From an uncultured Prevotella sp. (GTDB taxonomy: Bacteria > Bacteroidota > Bacteroidia > Bacteroidales > Bacteroidaceae), in assembly GCF_900549175.1 (NCBI RefSeq), contig NZ_URNN01000021.1:1-30140 (forward strand): DNA of 30,140 nt, given 5' to 3'. Shown piece by piece: positions 24,617-30,140 of this stretch (its first letter is position 1; each line of letters begins with the position of its first letter). The notes below the pieces were generated by a model that was not told the origin of the DNA, ran no database searches, and saw nothing but the letters and a program-made list of their open reading frames with translations. The translations under genes were made by a program, and so were the position numbers.

Positions 24617-26334
24617 TACTGAAAGCATTGTATGATTATTACCATCGGAGTGGGAATTTACCCACGATGGGAATGGAGTTAAAAGAAATAGGTTTTATCA
24701 TCGTTATTGATAAGTGTGGTAATTTCTTACGTTTTGAAGACAGACGTATAGACAAGAAGTCTGCTCAACAGTTTCTTGTCAAGAAGAGTGTTGGTCGTTC
24801 AAGTGCCCCTGTAGCAAATTACCTGTACGACAATAGTCAATATGTGTTCGGTTATTCCGACAAAGGGGACATAGAAAGCATGCGCAAGTATTTTGATACA
24901 TTCAAAGCGAAAGTTGGAGAAATATACGATATGTTTTCAAATAATGAAACCATACAGGCTGTATATGCGTTTTATCAGCAGGAACCTTCGGATATGGTTG
25001 AAGCCATGCAGAATGATTCTCTTTGGGATGATATAAACAAAAACCTCAACAAGAAATATTCCACTTTCTCTTTTCTTATAGAAGGAGATACGGAAATAGT
25101 GGCTTCAAAACGTGAATTGATAAATTTAGAAATGGGTGGTAATGATGTTGATGGAAGTCTCTGTTTGGTAGTAGGTAAACATTCAAGAACCGTAGAGATA
25201 ACCACTGCTACAATGATTTCGGGAAGTCAGGCTACAGCCAAACTTGTCGCCTTTCAGGTTAATTCCGGATATGATTCGTATGGTAAGTCAAAAGGGTATA
25301 ATGCTCCAATATCGGAAGAGGCTGAATTTGCATATACTACAGCATTGAATCACTTGCTGCGTTCTGGCTCTCATAATAAATTTATGGTTGGTTCGCGTAC
25401 ATTTCTTTTCTGGGCTTCTTCCAATAGTGAGGCAGCAAAGGAGTCTGAGGATAGTTTGTTTGCTTTATTTGGAAGAGCGGAAGAGGGTAATGATGACCCC
25501 AATAAGCGTATAGAGTTGGTACGGCGTACATTCATGTCCATTTATAATGGAACATTGTTAGCCAACAAGGATGATAAATTCTTTATTTTAGGCTTGGCTC
25601 CCAATTCAGCTCGAATTGCGGTGGTGTATTGGAATGAACTGCCATTGCGTGAGTTTGCCGGTTTAATCAGTAAACATTTCATGGATATGGAGATTGTTGA
25701 TACACGTAAGGACAAGAAACCATATGTAGGGTTACATTCTATTCTTGGAAATGTTACTCTTGGAGGAAAGTCAAGTGATGCTACCCCCAATCTTCCTGAT
25801 GCCGTAGTGAAAAGCATTTTTCAAGGACTGCCGTATCCGGCGTCTTTATTTCAGGCTTGCATTCGTCGCATACGTGCTGAACAATCAGTTAACATTGTAC
25901 GTGCTGCCATTATCAAGGCTTATCTTAACCGATTGAATGATAATAATCAAAATAAAAAACTCGATATTATGTTAGACAAAGAAAATCAAAATCAAGGGTA
26001 TCTTTGCGGAAGGCTGTTCGCTGTTCTCGACAAGATACAAGAAGATGCAAACAACATTCATTCCATTCGTGAGCGTTACATGAATGCTGCATCGTCAACT
26101 CCGGCTACGGTGTTTGCCACAATCCTTAATCTTTCTGCCCATCATTTGGAGAAACTGAATGAAGGAAAACAGGTGTTCTATGAAAAATTAAAGCAGGAAA
26201 TCATTGCCAAACTTGATGCTGATGGTTTCCCTGCTCATCTTGACCTTCAAGATCAAGGACGCTTCTTCGTTGGATATTATCATCAGCGGCAAGCATTTTT
26301 CATGGGGAAAGAGAATAAAGAAACAGAAGAGTAA
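24613..26334 (+). CDS. cas8c: Cas8c (Csd1), type I-C Cascade large subunit
   Basis: This is the large subunit of I-C Cascade, which recognises the PAM and triggers Cas3 recruitment. It is identified by its N-terminus (MILKALYDYYHRSG ... LPTMGMELKEIGFIIVID), its internal block FLFWASSN and SARIAVVYW (typical of Csd1), its 573-residue length and its position between cas5c and cas7c. In I-C systems an internal start in cas8c can also produce a Cas11-like small subunit from the C-terminal part; I did not identify a definite internal start. It overlaps cas5c by 4 bases. Confidence 0.95.
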   Translation: MILKALYDYYHRSGNLPTMGMELKEIGFIIVIDKCGNFLRFEDRRIDKKSAQQFLVKKSVGRSSAPVANYLYDNSQYVFGYSDKGDIESMRKYFDTFKAKVGEIYDMFSNNETIQAVYAFYQQEPSDMVEAMQNDSLWDDINKNLNKKYSTFSFLIEGDTEIVASKRELINLEMGGNDVDGSLCLVVGKHSRTVEITTATMISGSQATAKLVAFQVNSGYDSYGKSKGYNAPISEEAEFAYTTALNHLLRSGSHNKFMVGSRTFLFWASSNSEAAKESEDSLFALFGRAEEGNDDPNKRIELVRRTFMSIYNGTLLANKDDKFFILGLAPNSARIAVVYWNELPLREFAGLISKHFMDMEIVDTRKDKKPYVGLHSILGNVTLGGKSSDATPNLPDAVVKSIFQGLPYPASLFQACIRRIRAEQSVNIVRAAIIKAYLNRLNDNNQNKKLDIMLDKENQNQGYLCGRLFAVLDKIQEDANNIHSIRERYMNAASSTPATVFATILNLSAHHLEKLNEGKQVFYEKLKQEIIAKLDADGFPAHLDLQDQGRFFVGYYHQRQAFFMGKENKETEE

Positions 26335-26360
26335 TAATAAATAATTTAAAGAATACAGTT

Positions 26361-27212
26361 ATGTCAGAATTAAAAAACAGAATAGATTTCGTTTACATCT
26401 TTGATGTGCAGGACGGTAATCCGAATGGTGATCCAGATGCAGGTAATCTTCCTCGTGTGGATGCCGAAACAGGTATGGGACTTGTCACAGATGTCTGTCT
26501 TAAACGCAAAGTACGTAATTATGTGCAAGTGGCTAAAGGTTTGGAGGACAGTTACGACATTTTTATTAAGGAGAAGGCGGTTTTAAATACTTTGATTGAT
26601 AAAGCACATGATGATTCTGAAGTGAAAAGTGCAAAGGATAAGACTGAAGCTGCACGTCGTTTTATGTGTAACAACTATTTTGACATCAGAACATTTGGGG
26701 CCGTGATGTCAACTGGTAAAAATGCAGGTCAGGTCCGTGGTCCTATTCAGTTTACATTTGCCCGTTCTGTAGATCCAATTGCAGCAGCAGAACATTCCAT
26801 TACTCGTATGGCTGTGGCAACTGAAAAAGAAGCAGAGAAACAGAGTGGCGACAATCGTACAATGGGTCGCAAAGCTACCGTACCTTACGGCCTTTATGTA
26901 TGTCATGGTTTCATTTCGGCCAACCTTGCTAAACAGACAGGCTTTTCAGAAGAAGACCTTGCGTTGTTTTGGGAGGCTCTGAAGAACATGTTCGATGTAG
27001 ACCGTTCGGCAGCTCGTGGATTGATGAGCGCACAGAAACTGATAGTTTTCAAGCATGACTCCCCTTTGGGTAATGCTCCGGCCAACAAACTGTTTGACTT
27101 GATTAAGGTTGAGAAGGTTTGCGATGGTGCACCGCGTTCATTCAGTGATTATGAGGTTACAATAGACAAGGAGCATGTTCCGTCAAATGTTACTGTAGAG
27201 GAACTGATATAA
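26361..27212 (+). CDS. cas7c: Cas7c (Csd2), type I-C Cascade backbone subunit
   Basis: Several copies of this RAMP protein form the filament that binds the crRNA spacer. The N-terminus FVYIFDVQDGNPNGDPDAGNLPRVD is diagnostic for Csd2/Cas7. GAVMSTGKNAGQVRGPIQFTFARSVDPI and the SITRMA stretch that follows also match the family. It has 283 residues, a normal length. It begins 26 bases after cas8c, with an AT-rich gap and no hairpin. Confidence 0.96.
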   Translation: MSELKNRIDFVYIFDVQDGNPNGDPDAGNLPRVDAETGMGLVTDVCLKRKVRNYVQVAKGLEDSYDIFIKEKAVLNTLIDKAHDDSEVKSAKDKTEAARRFMCNNYFDIRTFGAVMSTGKNAGQVRGPIQFTFARSVDPIAAAEHSITRMAVATEKEAEKQSGDNRTMGRKATVPYGLYVCHGFISANLAKQTGFSEEDLALFWEALKNMFDVDRSAARGLMSAQKLIVFKHDSPLGNAPANKLFDLIKVEKVCDGAPRSFSDYEVTIDKEHVPSNVTVEELI

Positions 27213-27224
27213 AAACAAAAGATA

Positions 27225-27890
27225 ATGTACGCCGAAGACGATATGCTCATGTTGTCGGGGATTCAGCACTTTAGGTTCTGTCCCCGGCAATGGGCCTTGA
27301 TTCACATTGAGCAGCAATGGGACGACAACCGCCTTACCATTGAGGGGCAGATTTTGCATAAGCATGTGGACGATCCGTTCTACAGGCAGAAGTGCGGTGA
27401 CCAGATAACATTGCGTGCGGTGAATATCGCTTCGCACGAGTTAGGGCTCTATGGCATTTCCGATGCCATAGAGTTGCTTCCTTCTCCATCCTCGGAAGAT
27501 ACAATATTGCATCCAAAATACCCAGGACATTGGCAACCTGTGGTTGTGGAGTATAAGCATGGCCGACCGAAAAAGAATGAGGTGGATGAAGTACAGTTAG
27601 CAGCACAGACAATGTGCCTTGAAGAAATGTACACTATCCATATACCATACGGTGTGTTCTTTTATGGAGAACTGCGTCATCGGGTAGAAGTGGCAATAAC
27701 AGACGAGTTGCGCGATATTGTCAGACAATGTGCTCTGGATATGCATGAAATATTCAGCAAGGCGGTTATACCAAAGGCAGAATATGGAAGGCATTGCGAC
27801 AAATGTTCACTGAAAGAAATCTGTATGCCTACGATGGCTAAAAATTGTACCACGGTAGATACCTACCTCAATAAAAACTTGTATATATGA
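27225..27890 (+). CDS. cas4: Cas4 RecB-like iron-sulfur nuclease
   Basis: Cas4 trims new spacer precursors and selects those with the right PAM before Cas1-Cas2 integrate them. The four iron-sulfur cysteines are present: Cys19 (FCPRQW) and Cys191, Cys194, Cys200 (CDKCSLKEIC). The RecB nuclease residues are Asp80 (GISDAIE) and Glu109/Lys111 (VVVEYKHG), followed by the QLAAQ motif. It starts 12 bases after cas7c; a second ATG at 27243 is possible. It overlaps cas1 by 4 bases (ATGA). Confidence 0.95.
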   Translation: MYAEDDMLMLSGIQHFRFCPRQWALIHIEQQWDDNRLTIEGQILHKHVDDPFYRQKCGDQITLRAVNIASHELGLYGISDAIELLPSPSSEDTILHPKYPGHWQPVVVEYKHGRPKKNEVDEVQLAAQTMCLEEMYTIHIPYGVFFYGELRHRVEVAITDELRDIVRQCALDMHEIFSKAVIPKAEYGRHCDKCSLKEICMPTMAKNCTTVDTYLNKNLYI

Positions 27891-28909
27891 GAAAATTGTT
27901 GAATACCTTGTATGTGACGACACCTGAAGCCTATCTGAGTAAAGATGGGCTGAATGTTGTGGTTTCTGTCAAGCAAGAAGAAGTGTTTCGTATTCCAGCC
28001 ATAAATATAGAAGGTGTCGTTACATTCGGATATATGGGCGCAAGTCCCGGTGTGATGAAACTATGCTGTGACAATGGCATATCGTTGACATTTCTTTCAC
28101 CGCATGGCAGATTCATCAGCCGTGTACAAGGAGCGACAAGGGGAAACGTGTTGCTTCGCAAGAGGCAATACCAGTTGTCGGACGATGAATTATGGTCGTT
28201 GGATGTGGCAAGGTTGATGATTTGCGGAAAGATTCAGAATTATCGTAATATTCTGAGAAGATATATTCGTGATTATGGCGAGAATGAAGCCGTCAATCAG
28301 GCGGTACGTGTATTGGAGTATGCCAAACGCGATGCATTGGCTGCTCGGGATAAAACGGCGCTGATAGGTTATGAAGGTATGGCTTCGAATGCTTATTTTG
28401 AGGTGCTGCCGGTCTTGATTCTGAACCAAAAGGCAGACTTCCCGTTTCATGGCCGTAACCGCCGTCCTCCCAAGGATGCTGTGAATGCCATGTTGTCTTT
28501 TGCCTATACATTGATAGCCAATGATGTTTCTGCTGCACTCGAAACTGTCGGACTTGACCCATACGTAGGATTCCTGCATACACTTCGACCCGGACGAACA
28601 TCTTTAGCTTTGGACATGATGGAGGAGTTGCGTGCTTATTTGGGGGACCGTTTTGTATTGTCTTTAATCAATAAAAGACAGATAACAATCAAAGATTTCT
28701 TGTTTCAAGGTGACAATGGGGTCGTTATGACCGATAACGGGAAGAAGACTTTTATTTCTGCGTGGCAGAATAGGAAACGTGAAGTGATAATCCATCCTTA
28801 TCTGAATGAAAAGGTTGAAATAGGTCTTTTGCCATACGTGCAGGCCATGTTGATGGCGAGATATATCAGGCAGGACATTGATAATTATCCGGTATTTCTA
28901 ATAAAATGA
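27887..28909 (+). CDS. cas1: Cas1 integrase, type I-C
   Basis: Cas1 catalyses insertion of new spacers at the leader end of the array together with Cas2. The metal-binding residues are intact: Glu163 (YEGMASNAYF), His231 (FLHTLRPGR) and the acidic cluster Asp243/Glu246-247 (LALDMMEEL). The N-terminal beta domain (RKLLNTLYVTTPEAYLSKDG, GASPGVMKLCCDNGISLTFL) is the I-C type. It has 340 residues, a normal length. The coupling with cas4 upstream and cas2 10 bases downstream defines the adaptation module. Confidence 0.97.
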   Translation: MRKLLNTLYVTTPEAYLSKDGLNVVVSVKQEEVFRIPAINIEGVVTFGYMGASPGVMKLCCDNGISLTFLSPHGRFISRVQGATRGNVLLRKRQYQLSDDELWSLDVARLMICGKIQNYRNILRRYIRDYGENEAVNQAVRVLEYAKRDALAARDKTALIGYEGMASNAYFEVLPVLILNQKADFPFHGRNRRPPKDAVNAMLSFAYTLIANDVSAALETVGLDPYVGFLHTLRPGRTSLALDMMEELRAYLGDRFVLSLINKRQITIKDFLFQGDNGVVMTDNGKKTFISAWQNRKREVIIHPYLNEKVEIGLLPYVQAMLMARYIRQDIDNYPVFLIK

Positions 28910-28919
28910 TTTTGAGGTT

Positions 28920-29210
28920 ATGTATATTCTTGTAACATACGATGTGGATACAACAAGCAGGGAGGGTGCGCGCCGTTTGCGGAGTGTGGCTAAGGCTTGT
29001 ATGGATTATGGGCAGAGGGTACAAAACTCCGTCTTTGAGTGTGAGGTGACTGATGCGCAATATTGTCTCTTGAAAGAACGCATCAGAAGCATTATTGATA
29101 TGTCTCTTGATAGTATTCGATTTTATATTCTCAGCAAGAATGAGAATAGAAGAGTTGAAGTGATAGGTGTTGAAACAGCTTATAAAGTTAATGAGGCACT
29201 TATTATATAG
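28920..29210 (+). CDS. cas2: Cas2 adaptation protein
   Basis: Cas2 forms the dimer that bridges two Cas1 dimers in the integration complex. The ferredoxin-fold opening MYILVTYDVDT with Asp8, the SVFECEVTDAQ strand and the DSIRFYIL strand are typical. It has 96 residues, full length. It is the last cas gene; the CRISPR leader begins right after its stop. Confidence 0.96.
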   Translation: MYILVTYDVDTTSREGARRLRSVAKACMDYGQRVQNSVFECEVTDAQYCLLKERIRSIIDMSLDSIRFYILSKNENRRVEVIGVETAYKVNEALII

Positions 29211-29379
29211 TGGATGCGAATGTAGAGTATTGCAAAAAAAGTAGTATTTTCGCGATTGTTGATAATCAGCGTATTAAGAAATATATGAGATAACAAATTA
29301 TCATTATATTGGAATTTAAAATATATTCGCATATTGATATGGATAAGGTACTGATTAATAAGATGTAATTACGCGGACA
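29211..29379 (+). promoter_or_regulatory. CRISPR leader
   Basis: This AT-rich stretch of 169 bases lies between the cas2 stop and the first repeat, at the side of the array where new spacers and the pre-crRNA promoter are expected. It contains TATTTTCG at 29245-29252, one mismatch from TAnnTTTG. It also holds a short palindrome GATAACAAATTATC at 29289-29302 and an 8-bp inverted pair ATGCGAAT/ATTCGCAT at 29214-29221 and 29325-29332. These are candidates for promoter and protein binding only. Confidence 0.7.
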
Positions 29380-30133
29380 GTCGCACCCCATGTGGGTGCG
29401 TGGATTGAAACACGCATGCGCAGCCTTAATATCTCTTCTCTGTGTCGCACCCCATGTGGGTGCGTGGATTGAAACAAGTCAAGCCCCATTTGTACAACCA
29501 CAAGCCGGGTCGCACCCCATGTGGGTGCGTGGATTGAAACCTATCTTTGTATGATACGCCGCCGCTCACGCCCTGTCGCACCCCATGTGGGTGCGTGGAT
29601 TGAAACTCCTGTGCTGCAGTACGTCTTGTCTCGAGAGGCGTCGCACCCCATGTGGGTGCGTGGATTGAAACATCTATTCTCTGTCTCGGAATTCCACTCA
29701 TGTTAAGTCGCACCCCATGTGGGTGCGTGGATTGAAACTAAAAAAAAAGACTGATAAAAAGGGAATAAAAAAGGTCGCACCCCATGTGGGTGCGTGGATT
29801 GAAACCGTCACAACATTGTAGACTGCATTTGACCCTGATAGTCGCACCCCATGTGGGTGCGTGGATTGAAACATGCTTATCTCGTCGCTTTCCATTCTGA
29901 TGCTCGTCGCACCCCATGTGGGTGCGTGGATTGAAACAAAATCTATGGCTTAAAGGAGCAAAGAAGCGTCGTCGCACCCCATGTGGGTGCGTGGATTGAA
30001 ACATGCAGCTCAATGTAGCGTCCAACGACATCTATCGTCGCACCCCATGTGGGTGCGTGGATTGAAACTCCGTAAATCTTTATGGCCTCCTCTTTTGATA
30101 AGTCGCACCCCATGTGGGTGCGTGGATTGAAAC
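29380..30133 (+). CRISPR. Type I-C CRISPR array, 12 repeats visible, continues past the window
   Basis: Twelve identical 32-bp repeats (starting GTCGCACCCC, ending GGATTGAAAC) start at 29380, 29444, 29509, 29575, 29640, 29707, 29774, 29841, 29906, 29971, 30037 and 30102. The repeat folds into a 7-bp stem (CGCACCC with GGGTGCG) around the loop CATGT. Its 3' end ATTGAAAC fits the crRNA 5' handle of I-C systems and sets transcription on the plus strand. The eleven complete spacers are 32, 33, 34, 33, 35, 35, 35, 33, 33, 34 and 33 bases; a twelfth begins at 30134 and is cut by the window edge. No repeat shows a mutation, so no degenerate end repeat has been reached. Short open frames inside the array are not genes. 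Confidence 0.98.
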
Positions 30134-30140
30134 ATATCTT

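Noticed and set aside
29412..29443. Possible self-targeting of spacer 1 to the GH67 gene (shared ACGCATGCGC near 2080)
   Set aside because: Only about 10 bases match, no more than expected by chance.
29426..30031. Short open frames across the CRISPR array with repeating peptides such as NPRTHMGCD
   Set aside because: They are translations of the CRISPR repeats, not proteins.

Overview
The window looks like a piece of a Bacteroidales chromosome, probably from the Prevotella/Bacteroides group. Nearly every gene in the first two thirds encodes a secreted carbohydrate-active enzyme of families enriched in gut Bacteroidetes. Candidate promoters match the Bacteroidetes -7 consensus TAnnTTTG. Two proteins end in a tail resembling the type IX secretion sorting domains common in Prevotella. 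The genus is inferred; there is no rRNA gene or other marker in the window.

Region 1 (1-262) is an AT-rich intergenic stretch dominated by a long imperfect inverted repeat that looks like a small MITE-like element.

Region 2 (263-20439) is a nine-gene block on the plus strand for breaking down a heavily decorated xylan. In order it encodes a GH67 alpha-glucuronidase, a two-part SGNH acetylesterase (CE20-like), a 1139-residue multimodular secreted protein of unknown function, a GH98 (probable endo-xylanase), a GH43 with a C-terminal beta-sandwich, a GH127/GH146-type beta-L-arabinofuranosidase, a GH43-CBM6, a GH97 and a GH95. The set matches the logic of the Bacteroides ovatus complex-xylan locus: GH98 cuts a crowded backbone, GH43 and GH127/146 remove arabinose or xylose, GH67 removes methylglucuronate, the esterase removes acetyl groups, and GH97 and GH95 remove D- and L-galactose caps. 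No SusC/SusD pair, transporter or sensor-regulator is visible, so the rest of the locus, if present, lies outside the window. Terminator-like hairpins at 7790-7828 and 15929-15961 suggest subdivision into transcription units.

Region 3 (20440-20786) is noncoding, with a 13-bp perfect inverted repeat and a candidate promoter. From here rightwards the base composition becomes visibly more AT-rich.

Region 4 (20787-30140, continuing past the edge) is a complete type I-C CRISPR-Cas system: cas3, cas5c, cas8c, cas7c, cas4, cas1, cas2, an AT-rich leader and an array of twelve identical 32-bp repeats with eleven complete spacers. A BRO-N/antirepressor-like gene lies directly upstream of cas3 and appears to overlap its start, making it the first gene of the apparent operon. 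This unusual linkage is the strongest candidate in the window for undescribed biology. The unknown 1139-residue protein is second.
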